From the NCBI RefSeq assembly GCF_003403095.1, contig NZ_CP031555.1:1512001-1576000 (forward strand): a stretch of DNA of 64,000 nucleotides, read 5' to 3'. Each line of letters opens with the position of its first letter. The first letter of the stretch is position 1. A program made the translations under genes and the position numbers. Below are positions 27,537 through 38,341 of this stretch, piece by piece. A model generated the notes under the pieces. It made no database searches, had not been told where the DNA came from, and saw only the letters and a list, made by a program, of their open reading frames with translations. This stretch comes from Thalassospira indica. GTDB lineage: Bacteria; Pseudomonadota; Alphaproteobacteria; Rhodospirillales; Thalassospiraceae.

Positions 27537-29129
27537 ATGGGGACTGGCTTATTTCGGGTCGTCATGGTTTTGCTGTGGGCTCTTGGCGGTATGGTTATCG
27601 CCCTTGGGCTGTTTAACGGTGATTACGAGTTGGCCCTGTTGGGGGCTGTCTGTTTCATCGTCCCGATGTTCATTCCGCTGGTTGTCATCATCCTGAACCG
27701 AATGAAGCCATCATCATCGTCCAAATCGCAAAAGAAGAAACTGGGCGGAAAAGGGACTGCTGGTCGTGGCGAGGGGGCGTGGGCCACTCTTGAAGACCTT
27801 AATGGTCGCAAGCTGCTTGAAAGCAATCCGTCCTTCGTTCTGGGGCGTTGGGGGGATGACAAGCGCCTGATCGGGGCCAAGGGTCTTAAGCGGGTGATTA
27901 CCTTTTCGACCAAACCCGAAGAATTCTATCGCGCCTCGGCAGAGCCAAACGCGCTTTTGCATACCGGCAATCTGTTTGTTTATGAGCGCCATGGCAGCAT
28001 CTTTCGCGCCATTCATGATCGCCGTACCAAGCTTGGGCAAAGACTGATTGTCATTGACCCACACAAACAAACCGGTGTCGAAACCCAACAGTTCAATCCG
28101 TTCGATTTCATCCGCCAGCAGGGGGAAGGAATGATCACGGATACCGGCTTTATCGCCGATACGCTTTTGGCGCCGGTATTTGTCAAGGAACTCGATGAAC
28201 AGGAAGTCCGTATTGCACGGACGTTGTTGCAGGGCTTTATCGTTTACACGATCCAGCGCAGTGCGAAGGAAGACCGCAACCTTGCCGAGGTACGCCGCAA
28301 TCTGATCATGCCATCGCATCGGTTTTACAAAACCCTTGAAGAACTGATGGGGATTGAGTCTGCGGATGGCCGCATATCCGAGGTCGCGCTGAATATCCTT
28401 GATATGACCGAAGATCAGCGGATGAAGATCATCGAGGCCTGCCGTGCCGCCACCGAAGAATTCGACAATCCGCAAATCGCACGTCTGGTCAGCAAAAGCA
28501 GCTTCACACTTGAAGACATCAACAGTGGCCCGGTTTCGATCTTTATCGTTGGTCAGCTTGGCGGTGATAACCCGGAAGTTCAGCCATCCTTTAGCCGTGT
28601 GATGCTGACAGGCATGATGAACCTGCTTAATCAGCGTGGCTGGAAGTCGGGCGATCCGGAATTCCTGGTCTTGTTGGATGGGATCGAAAATGTTGGCCGG
28701 ATGCCCTTGTTCGAGCGCCTTCTGGGCGGCGGATACGGCGAGGGCATGATCGTTTGGCCGGGGTTCTCTGGTGTCAGTGGCCTGATGGATGTTTGCCTGA
28801 ACTGGGAAAATGTCGTCGGCCGGGTGGATGCTATTTCGGTTCTGAGCCAGGAAGGGGCGTTTAACCTGGATTGGGTTTCGGGCCTGACCGCAATGTCGAA
28901 ATTTGATGACACCGGCGGTGGCAAGGATACCAGCCGCCCGGTGCATTTGCGGTCCCAGGATAATCAGCCCATCCTGCGATCAGCCGAAGTGGCGCGCTTC
29001 CCCAAGGAAGAACAGATTTTGTTCCGCAAGGGATGCCCGCCCATTCGTGCACACCGCACTGATTGGTATCACGACGAGATGTTCAAGGGCATCGCCGTAC
29101 ACGCCCCGACATTCAATTCCGGGAACTGA
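27537..29129 (+). CDS. VirD4/TraG-like membrane protein lacking a Walker A motif
   Basis: A 530-residue protein with two N-terminal membrane segments (residues 5-27 and 30-54), then a basic Ser/Lys linker. The body aligns by eye with type IV coupling proteins: AWATLEDLNGRKLL and VLGRW around 81-105, LIVIDPHKQTG at 170-180 in place of the usual VxDPKGE, FNPFDFI, and FLVLLDGIENVGR at 376-388. The GxxxxGK Walker A loop that should precede residue 170 is absent. The Walker B acidic pair is DG (381-382) rather than DE. It is therefore probably not an ATPase. No relaxase, mating-pair or effector genes are nearby. GGGGAG lies six bases before the ATG. Confidence 0.7.
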   Translation: MGTGLFRVVMVLLWALGGMVIALGLFNGDYELALLGAVCFIVPMFIPLVVIILNRMKPSSSSKSQKKKLGGKGTAGRGEGAWATLEDLNGRKLLESNPSFVLGRWGDDKRLIGAKGLKRVITFSTKPEEFYRASAEPNALLHTGNLFVYERHGSIFRAIHDRRTKLGQRLIVIDPHKQTGVETQQFNPFDFIRQQGEGMITDTGFIADTLLAPVFVKELDEQEVRIARTLLQGFIVYTIQRSAKEDRNLAEVRRNLIMPSHRFYKTLEELMGIESADGRISEVALNILDMTEDQRMKIIEACRAATEEFDNPQIARLVSKSSFTLEDINSGPVSIFIVGQLGGDNPEVQPSFSRVMLTGMMNLLNQRGWKSGDPEFLVLLDGIENVGRMPLFERLLGGGYGEGMIVWPGFSGVSGLMDVCLNWENVVGRVDAISVLSQEGAFNLDWVSGLTAMSKFDDTGGGKDTSRPVHLRSQDNQPILRSAEVARFPKEEQILFRKGCPPIRAHRTDWYHDEMFKGIAVHAPTFNSGN

Positions 29130-29138
29130 TAACGGCCC

Positions 29139-29909
29139 TTAGGCGACCGTCACGGTCAGCTTGTCACCCGGTGTGATCAGGCCGTCTTCAAGCGCTTCGA
29201 TGTAAATCCCCATATAAAGGTGGTTTACCCCTTTGCGGAGCATCAGTGGCACGTTGATATCGGAAATCGCCGTGTCGGGATTAACGCTTGTTGCCTTGCA
29301 GCGCGTGATCGGATGGACGACGCGGAACGACACATCATTGATCTTGATGATCTTGTCTTCGTTCCATTCAAGCTCTTTCCACGGCTCCAGCCCGTCAATC
29401 AACAGGTTACCACGAAAACGCATCGGATCGATTTCGCTTTGGACGATGCGCGACCCGAAATCACGGATCGACGCCAGGTTCAGCAGCGATATGTAAGGTT
29501 CCTTCATGTCGCCGAAATTCGTATCGGGGACTGAATAGATCTTGGGCGTGCCGGCGATCTCGTTTTTTAGAAACGCCTTGAGGAAATCCTCAACCACGGT
29601 GCGGCCCATGCTATCGTCCAGCCTTCCTTTGCAGATGGCGCGGCCATTTCGAAGGATGGTCAGGGTGCAGGTGGCGTCGTCATATTCGGTGCCGATTTCA
29701 GCAAGCTTTGGCGTGTTGACCAACTGCAGGAAGTTGCTTTTGCGGGCCCATTCATGAACACCCTCTTGTCCGACAGATGATTGGGTGGCAATCACAAAGC
29801 GACGATCATCGGTAATCATGTGGTGTGCGCTGATTTTTGCCTGTTTAAGGTCAACGCCGCGCATTCCCTTGACCGGGTATCTTTTGATGGCTTTGAGTTC
29901 GATCGTCAT
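29139..29909 (-). CDS. MOSC domain-containing protein
   Basis: A 256-residue protein with an N-terminal MOSC beta-barrel domain (IKRYPVKGMRGVDLKQAKI) and a C-terminal MOSC domain carrying the conserved Cys in RCKATSVNPDT. The family uses molybdenum cofactor, for example YcbX and mARC-type reductases of N-hydroxylated compounds. The frame extends to 29939 but the ATG at 29909 (MTIELKAIKRYPVKG) matches the family. It converges on the VirD4-like gene nine bases away and is divergent from clpB. Confidence 0.88.
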   Translation of the reverse strand: MTIELKAIKRYPVKGMRGVDLKQAKISAHHMITDDRRFVIATQSSVGQEGVHEWARKSNFLQLVNTPKLAEIGTEYDDATCTLTILRNGRAICKGRLDDSMGRTVVEDFLKAFLKNEIAGTPKIYSVPDTNFGDMKEPYISLLNLASIRDFGSRIVQSEIDPMRFRGNLLIDGLEPWKELEWNEDKIIKINDVSFRVVHPITRCKATSVNPDTAISDINVPLMLRKGVNHLYMGIYIEALEDGLITPGDKLTVTVA

Positions 29910-30282
29910 GATCACTATTCCTGTATGGCGCTTTGGCATGCCGGAAAAACGGGACGAATGGCATGTCTGGTTTGTCTATTCGAGCGACGTTAGAACGTTG
30001 TTTTGCCAAGGGCAACCCCGAAGGGACTGGCTGGCAATGTCCTTAGTTCAGTATCATCATATGATATCTAGAATAATGACAGAAAGTTGTGCTGCGGTGC
30101 ACAAATAATTCTTGCAACTTTTGTAGGGGTATATGGTTGCAAACACGCTAGACTGAGACATATCAATGTTGTCGCTGTCGAAATAATCTATAATTTTAGA
30201 ATTCGGTAATGACACCAATGCCGTGGACGCTTCCAAGAAGGTCCACATCGTTTGAATACTGTTGGCTCAAGGAGTGACAGGA
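29910..30282. other. 373-bp divergent region between MOSC gene and clpB
   Basis: AT-rich and without a gene. A possible sigma-70-type pair, TTGCAA (30137-30142) and TATCAA (30161-30166) with an 18-bp spacer, faces clpB. CTTGCAACTT at 30111 resembles a heat-shock -35 element, but I could not find a matching -10. No HrcA CIRCE element was seen. Confidence 0.3.
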
Positions 30283-32874
<2,592 letters not shown>

Positions 32875-32895
32875 GGTCGCCTGATACCTCACATG

Positions 32896-32930
32896 CAAAA
32901 CCCCGGTTGGTTAACCGGGGTTTTGTCTTT
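32896..32930 (+). terminator. Terminator after clpB
   Basis: CAAAACCCCGGTT and AACCGGGGTTTTG form a perfect 13-bp stem around GGTT, followed by TCTTTTT. Confidence 0.92.
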
Positions 32931-32999
32931 TTCGGGCCATGTTTTTTGGCCATTGTCTTGTTTGCTTATACACAACAATCAAAAACCGCAGGGTCGCAG

Positions 33000-33800
33000 A
33001 TGCGCAAACACAATTCCGATTACTTTTTCAAAACCGGTGCTGTTGCACTTGTCATGGGTGTTATGGCTGTGGGGGCAATCGTTCCCGCAAATGCCCAGTC
33101 GTTCTTTGACAAGGCCAAAGAAGCCCTTGGCGATGCGATGAACTCATCGGGATCGGGAAGCACGTCAAGCAGCGGTTCTGGCGTTTCCGCACTTTCATCC
33201 GATACGGTCGAGCAGGGATTGAAACAGGCGCTTGATATGGGTGTTGAACTGGTCACCGACCAACTAGGCGCGGTTGATGGTTTTAATGCCGATCCGGTTG
33301 CACATATTCCACTGCCCGACGAAGTTCAGACCGCGCAGAAATTGTTAAGCGCGGCGGGGCTTGGCAGCTACGCCGATGAAATCGAGTTGCGTATGAACCG
33401 CGCGGCCGAACAGACCATGCAGGATGCCGGCGGTATTCTGGTTAATGCGGTGCGCCAGATGACGGTCGCGGATGCCAAGGGCATTTTGCAGGGCCCGGAT
33501 GATGCCGCGACCCAGTATCTGCGCCGCGTATCGGGCACTGATATCGAAGGACGTTTGCGGCCAATGATCACCGATGCGTTGTCCGACACCGGGGCGTTAT
33601 CGCTCTATGATCAGATGCTTGGTCAATATGACCAACTGCCGTTTGTGCCGGATCTAAAGGCATCGCTGACCGATCACGCAACTGCCAAGGCGATGGATGG
33701 TTTGTTCCATTATATCGCCGTGCAGGAAGCCGATATTCGACGCGATCCGACGCGGTGGACCACCGATACTCTCAAAAAGGTCTTTTCAACTGTAAACTAG
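33000..33800 (+). CDS. DUF4197 domain-containing exported protein
   Basis: A 266-residue protein. The signal peptide is at residues 1-32 (hydrophobic core AVALVMGVMAVGAIVPANAQ). A short Ser/Gly-rich linker follows. The DUF4197 domain runs from about residue 60 (SDTVEQGLKQALDMGVELV) to the end (GLFHYIAVQEADIRRDPTRWTTDTLKKVF). It is probably periplasmic; function is unknown. The frame extends upstream to 32907, through the clpB terminator, so the ATG at 33000 is preferred. Confidence 0.85.
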   Translation: MRKHNSDYFFKTGAVALVMGVMAVGAIVPANAQSFFDKAKEALGDAMNSSGSGSTSSSGSGVSALSSDTVEQGLKQALDMGVELVTDQLGAVDGFNADPVAHIPLPDEVQTAQKLLSAAGLGSYADEIELRMNRAAEQTMQDAGGILVNAVRQMTVADAKGILQGPDDAATQYLRRVSGTDIEGRLRPMITDALSDTGALSLYDQMLGQYDQLPFVPDLKASLTDHATAKAMDGLFHYIAVQEADIRRDPTRWTTDTLKKVFSTVN

Positions 33801-33809
33801 GGACGCGCC

Positions 33810-34232
33810 CTAGCGGTACTTTTCAGGCAACGGTTCCCAGCGATCGCGCATATCGGCAAGGGTTTCGTCGGGCACCATATGGATGCTGCCAAAACGGCCA
33901 TGGCATTCGACAATCTGCAGCAGAATGTCATGCTTGTCGGCCATGTCGATATAGGCCTTCATTTCCCAGAAACGGGTGAAGGTGTTGGAGACAACAACGT
34001 CATACCCCTCTGACAGGGCGTTGTGGCATTCGGCCTCGCAGCGGGCGTGGGTTTGCGACAGGCGGGTGCCGTCAAACTCGTAAAACCCTTCATGGTCGAC
34101 CATGAACATGTCCGCTTCGAGATGGACCGCACCGGTGGCCTGGCACAGGTTTTTGGCGAGTGTTGATTTACCCGATCCTGGAAGACCCCGGACCAGGGTA
34201 AGTGTTTGTTTGATTTCTTTGGGGCGCGTCAT
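33810..34232 (-). CDS. Small P-loop (zeta-toxin/polynucleotide-kinase-like) ATPase
   Basis: A 140-residue protein with Walker A LVRGLPGSGKSTLAKNL (about residues 12-28), EADMF after strand 2 (LEADMFMVDHEGFYEFD), and VVVSNTFTRFWEMKAYI. This pattern resembles the kinase domain of NEDD4-binding-protein-2-like and zeta-toxin-like families, which phosphorylate small molecules or nucleic acid ends. The target is unknown. It starts 11 bases after the acyl-CoA synthetase stop, so the two are likely co-transcribed. Confidence 0.8.
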   Translation of the reverse strand: MTRPKEIKQTLTLVRGLPGSGKSTLAKNLCQATGAVHLEADMFMVDHEGFYEFDGTRLSQTHARCEAECHNALSEGYDVVVSNTFTRFWEMKAYIDMADKHDILLQIVECHGRFGSIHMVPDETLADMRDRWEPLPEKYR

Positions 34233-34243
34233 CGTCTTTATGG

Positions 34244-36091
34244 TCAGTCTTTGGGCTTTTCTTGGGCGTTTTTGCTGCCGCCGCGCTTGCGCTGATAAAG
34301 GCCGTCAAGCTGCTTGCCATAGGCTTCGCGGATCTTGTGGCGGCGGATCTTCATCGACGGTGTCAGCATTTCGTTATCAATGGTAAAGGGCGCCTCGGCA
34401 AACATGAAGCTGCGCACCTTTTCAATCGTCGACAGGCGCTGATTGACATGGTCAATCGCGGTACGGATGGTTTTGCGGAAGTCGTCATTCTTGGCGAGTT
34501 CCTCGATGGAGTTCGAAATGCCGTTCTCGCGGGCGAATTCGCGCATGAAGTCTTCTTCCGGCCACAGGACGGCAACCAGATAAGGTTTGTCGTCGCCATA
34601 GACCATCGCCTGGGAAATCTCGGTTTCAAGCGTCATCAGGCCTTCGATCCGCTGCGGCGAGATATTGTCACCACCGGAATTGACGATGATGTCCTTCTTG
34701 CGATCCGTGATCATCAGGCTGCCCTGTTCATCGAACTTGCCGATATCACCGGTATGCAGCCAGCCATCAATGATGGTCGCTGCGGTGACTTCCGGCAGGT
34801 TCCAGTAGCCCTTCATCATGCTTTCGCCGCTAAGCAGGATCTCGCCATCCTCGGCGATTTTGACCTTGGCGCCGACCATCGGTGGGCCAACGGTGCGCAG
34901 TTTGTTGTTTTCTGCACGGTTACATGAAACCACGGGGGCGAATTCGGTCTGACCGTAACCCTGGAGAATGCGAATGCCACATGAAACGAACAGGACACCC
35001 AGTTCGTAATTCAGCGGACCACCACCCGAGACCATCGCCTTGATCCGCCCGCCGAAGCGTTGGCGCAGCTTGCGGCGCAGCAACAGTTCACAGGCAAGGT
35101 TCTGAAGCTTTTCGATCAGGCCAAGCCGTTCGCCTTCATAATTCTTGCGGCCCAAACGCAGTGTCAGGTCAAACAGCTTTTGCTTCAGCCCGCCTTCCTT
35201 TTCGACCATGCGGCTCATGCGCTGATAGAGCATCTCATAAAGGCGCGGTACAGCGGTCATGATGGTCGGTTTGACTTCCGCCAGGTTGGCGGCCAGCTTA
35301 TCAAGCCCCTCGGCGTAATAGATCTGGGCATCGATACTGATCGGGAAATAAAGGCCCGCAGTATGTTCATAGGAATGCGACAGCGGCAGGAAGGACAGGA
35401 AGATTTCCTTATCGATGCCAAGGGTTTCGATGATGTCAAACGCACCCATGCAGTTTGAAATGATCGCCCCGTGGCTGAGCATCACGCCCTTGGGGGAGCC
35501 GCCCGTGCCGGATGTGTATATCAGGCAAGCCAAGTCATCACGATTGATCTTGGAAATCCAGTCATCGACATCATGGCTCAGACCGCGCCCCTTGGCAATC
35601 AGGTCATCCCAGCGCGAAATGGTGATGTCACCGACAAAGCTTTGTCCCCATTCTTCCATCATGATCGCATGGCGGCAGCGCCCGCTATCAAGGGCAGCAT
35701 GCAGGAAGGGCTGGGCAAGTTTCTTGGTCGAGATAATGGCAATCGCTGCACCACTGTCTTCGATCGCGTGCAGATGATCGCGCTCGGTATTGGTGGTGTA
35801 GGCCGGGACGGTCATGGCGCCAACGCACATGATGGCAAGATCGGCAATGCCCCATTCGGTGCGGTTTTCCGAAACCAGCAGAACCCGGTCGCCGGGGCGG
35901 ACCCCTATGTCATAAAGGGCGCGCGCAAGGGCGCGGACCTGATCGGCGGCTTCTTGCCAGCTGGTCGGGACAAATTCCTTGCCCTCTGAATCCTTGGTCC
36001 AAAGAAACGGCGTGTCGCCATGTTTCTTGGCCTTTTCAAAAAACATGGTCGGCAAGTTTTGCCAATTGGCATAATCCTGCAAACTTGTCAT
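34244..36091 (-). CDS. AMP-dependent long-chain acyl-CoA synthetase
   Basis: A 615-residue adenylate-forming enzyme activating fatty acids to acyl-CoA, probably at the inner membrane. The P-loop is YTSGTGGSPKGVMLSHG, then YGQTEFAPVVSCN, GWLHTGDIGKFDEQGSLMITDRKKDIIVNSGGDNISPQ. The large lid and C-terminal domain match the FadD15/long-chain (eukaryote-like) group. The open frame begins at 36124 but MTSLQDYANWQNLP at 36091 follows AAGGAAA and is preferred. Confidence 0.92.
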   Translation of the reverse strand: MTSLQDYANWQNLPTMFFEKAKKHGDTPFLWTKDSEGKEFVPTSWQEAADQVRALARALYDIGVRPGDRVLLVSENRTEWGIADLAIMCVGAMTVPAYTTNTERDHLHAIEDSGAAIAIISTKKLAQPFLHAALDSGRCRHAIMMEEWGQSFVGDITISRWDDLIAKGRGLSHDVDDWISKINRDDLACLIYTSGTGGSPKGVMLSHGAIISNCMGAFDIIETLGIDKEIFLSFLPLSHSYEHTAGLYFPISIDAQIYYAEGLDKLAANLAEVKPTIMTAVPRLYEMLYQRMSRMVEKEGGLKQKLFDLTLRLGRKNYEGERLGLIEKLQNLACELLLRRKLRQRFGGRIKAMVSGGGPLNYELGVLFVSCGIRILQGYGQTEFAPVVSCNRAENNKLRTVGPPMVGAKVKIAEDGEILLSGESMMKGYWNLPEVTAATIIDGWLHTGDIGKFDEQGSLMITDRKKDIIVNSGGDNISPQRIEGLMTLETEISQAMVYGDDKPYLVAVLWPEEDFMREFARENGISNSIEELAKNDDFRKTIRTAIDHVNQRLSTIEKVRSFMFAEAPFTIDNEMLTPSMKIRRHKIREAYGKQLDGLYQRKRGGSKNAQEKPKD

Positions 36092-36564
36092 GACGTTTCC
36101 TTGCCTCACTCTTGGTTCCCGCAAACGGGCAATCTTTGCGCTGCCCTGATGGTAACGCTGTCATTTCCTTTTTCCTTATACCCGCGCGGATGTGCTGCAG
36201 ATCGGAATAAACGAACGTTCCACGATGAATTTGTTATCAGGGATTGCACAATTGCGCAGCCTGAAAATGACATTTTAAAGACCGAATTGTCGCCCATGTC
36301 ACACAAACGCGGTCCCGGATACCTTGTTCCGGTCAAAAGCCCGGTAAAATGCGGTTTGTTTGGGGTTGGATGCGGCTTTGCTGTTGTCCATGGCACAGGG
36401 AACGATATGATCGACCCAGCAATTTGAAACCGTATCTGTAAACGGGTCTGGTGATATGGCTTTGACGGGCTATATATCGGATCAGGACGATTAAAAAAGC
36501 AAAGGTACATCCCTTTGCTGTGCGGATCGGACGCACGCGACCAACGAGACTGTCTGGAGGACAA
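36092..36564. other. 473-bp gap between the acyl-CoA synthetase and M3 peptidase genes
   Basis: A divergent promoter region without a supported gene. Its one notable element is a terminator-like hairpin that reads on the minus strand at 36491-36519 (listed separately). A GAACGTTC palindrome lies near 36212-36219. Confidence 0.4.
36491..36519 (-). terminator. Orphan minus-strand terminator-like hairpin
   Basis: Read on the minus strand, AGCAAAGG and CCTTTGCT form an 8-bp stem with a 6-base loop, followed at once by six T residues. No minus-strand gene lies upstream of it; the M3 peptidase gene occupies the other strand. Confidence 0.5.
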
Positions 36565-38340
36565 ATGAACGCGATCAACAAGAATTTGCCGACCTGGGAT
36601 CTGACCGATCTCTATAACGATCTGAAAGACCCGAATATCCGGCGCGATCTTGATGATGCCAAAAGCCGCTCTCAGGCATTCCAGCAAAGCTATCAGGGCA
36701 AACTCAATGACCTGTCCGGTGATGAACTGGCAGCGGCCATTGCCGAATACGAAGCGATCAGCGAAATCTGCGGCAAGATCGGATCGTTTGCGCAGCTGAA
36801 ATATGCCGGTGACAGCTCGGACGCGGCCATTGGTCAGTTCTATCAGTTCGTTCAGGAAGAAATGACCGGCATTTCCAGCCTGTCGCTGTTCTTTGGTCTT
36901 GAAATCAACCGCATCGAAGACGCGTCGCTTGATGCGAAGTATGAACAAAGCGAAGCGCTGCGTCGCTATCGCCCGTGGCTTGATGAAAACCGTGCCTTCC
37001 GCCCGCATCAGCTCTCTGACGAGGTCGAGCAGGTCCTGCATGAGCGCCGTGTGGCTGGATCGGCGGCGTGGGTGCGCCTGTTTGATCAGACCATGGCGGA
37101 GCTCCGCTTCCCGATTGATGGCGAAGACCTGACCATGTCAGATGCCGCCAACATGCTGTCCTCGAACAAGGTTGAGGACCGCAAGAAGGCCGCCAAATCC
37201 ATCGGTGATGTTCTGGGCAAGAACATCAAGCTCCTGGCGCACATCACCAATACCCTTGCCAAGGACAAGGAAATTGATGATCGTCTGCGCAACTTTGCAA
37301 CCCCGGTATCGTCACGTAACCTGTCCAACCAGGTCGAGGATGAAGTTGTTGATGCGCTTAATACCGCTGTCAAAGACAGCCATGCCGATCTGTCGCACCG
37401 CTATTATCGCCTGAAAGCGAAATGGTTTGGTGTTGATCAGCTTGATTACTGGGATCGTAACGCGCCGCTGCCCGATGATGATGATCGTCAGATCGATTGG
37501 GATACCGCGCGCTCGACCGTGCTTAAGGCGTATGGCGAGTTTTCGCCGGAACTGGCAGAAGTCGGTCAGAAGTTCTTCGATAATCCCTGGATCGATGTGC
37601 CGCCGCGTGCCGGCAAGTCATCGGGCGCCTTTGCCCATCCGACTGTGCCGTCGGCGCATCCTTACTTGCTTTTGAACTATCACGGCAAGACGCGTGATGT
37701 GATGACGCTTGCCCATGAGCTGGGCCATGGCGTGCATCAGGTGCTGGCCGGTGAGCAGGGCTATTTCCTGTCTGATACGCCGCTTACACTCGCGGAAACC
37801 GCATCGGTATTTGGTGAAATGCTGACCTTCCAGTCGATGTTGCGGGCGGAGACCGATCCGAAGATGAAGCGCATCATGCTGGCCGGCAAGGTTGAAGATA
37901 TGCTCAACACCGTCGTGCGTCAGATCGCGTTCTTCGAGTTCGAAAAACGCGTGCATGACAAGCGCCGCGAAGGTGAATTGACCGTTGATGAGATCTGCGA
38001 CATCTGGTTGGCCGTACAGCATGAAAGTCTGGGCGACGCCATCCGCTATGAAGACGAATACAAGTACTACTGGTCTTATATTCCGCACTTCATCCATTCG
38101 CCGTTCTATGTCTATGCCTATGCCTTTGGCGATTGCCTGGTGAACTCGCTGTATGATGTTTATCAGGGCGCTGAAGACGGCTTCCAGCAGAAGTATCTTG
38201 ATATGCTGAAAGCTGGCGGCACCAAACGGCACAAGGAACTTCTGGCACCGTTCGGACTTGATGCATCGGACCCGGCCTTCTGGCAGCGTGGCCTTAACAT
38301 GATAAAGCGCATGATCGACGAGCTGGAGGAGCTTTCCTGA
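36565..38340 (+). CDS. pepF: M3 family oligoendopeptidase
   Basis: A 591-residue zinc metallopeptidase of the M3 (PepF) family, cleaving short peptides in the cytosol. The zinc site is HELGH in LAHELGHGVHQ (about residue 387), with the downstream glutamate in LAETASVFGEM. The start at 36565 follows GGAGG. The upstream in-frame extension is not needed. The ABC1 kinase gene begins one base after the stop, so the pair is probably co-transcribed. Confidence 0.93.
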   Translation: MNAINKNLPTWDLTDLYNDLKDPNIRRDLDDAKSRSQAFQQSYQGKLNDLSGDELAAAIAEYEAISEICGKIGSFAQLKYAGDSSDAAIGQFYQFVQEEMTGISSLSLFFGLEINRIEDASLDAKYEQSEALRRYRPWLDENRAFRPHQLSDEVEQVLHERRVAGSAAWVRLFDQTMAELRFPIDGEDLTMSDAANMLSSNKVEDRKKAAKSIGDVLGKNIKLLAHITNTLAKDKEIDDRLRNFATPVSSRNLSNQVEDEVVDALNTAVKDSHADLSHRYYRLKAKWFGVDQLDYWDRNAPLPDDDDRQIDWDTARSTVLKAYGEFSPELAEVGQKFFDNPWIDVPPRAGKSSGAFAHPTVPSAHPYLLLNYHGKTRDVMTLAHELGHGVHQVLAGEQGYFLSDTPLTLAETASVFGEMLTFQSMLRAETDPKMKRIMLAGKVEDMLNTVVRQIAFFEFEKRVHDKRREGELTVDEICDIWLAVQHESLGDAIRYEDEYKYYWSYIPHFIHSPFYVYAYAFGDCLVNSLYDVYQGAEDGFQQKYLDMLKAGGTKRHKELLAPFGLDASDPAFWQRGLNMIKRMIDELEELS

Positions 38341-38341
38341 G

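Noticed and set aside
27714..28946. 410-codon open frame on the minus strand
   Set aside because: Antisense to the VirD4-like gene, without a recognisable domain or a ribosome site.
27537..29129. Part of a conjugative or integrative element
   Set aside because: No relaxase, integrase, mating-pair or attachment-site repeats lie nearby, and the neighbours are core genes.
29910..30282. Heat-shock (RpoH) promoter or CIRCE element before clpB
   Set aside because: CTTGCAACTT at 30111 resembles a -35, but no C-rich -10 lies at the right distance and no CIRCE dyad was seen.
36106..37041. 311-codon minus-strand frame overlapping the pepF 5' end
   Set aside because: Overlaps the well-supported M3 peptidase and contains the minus-strand terminator; no domain seen.
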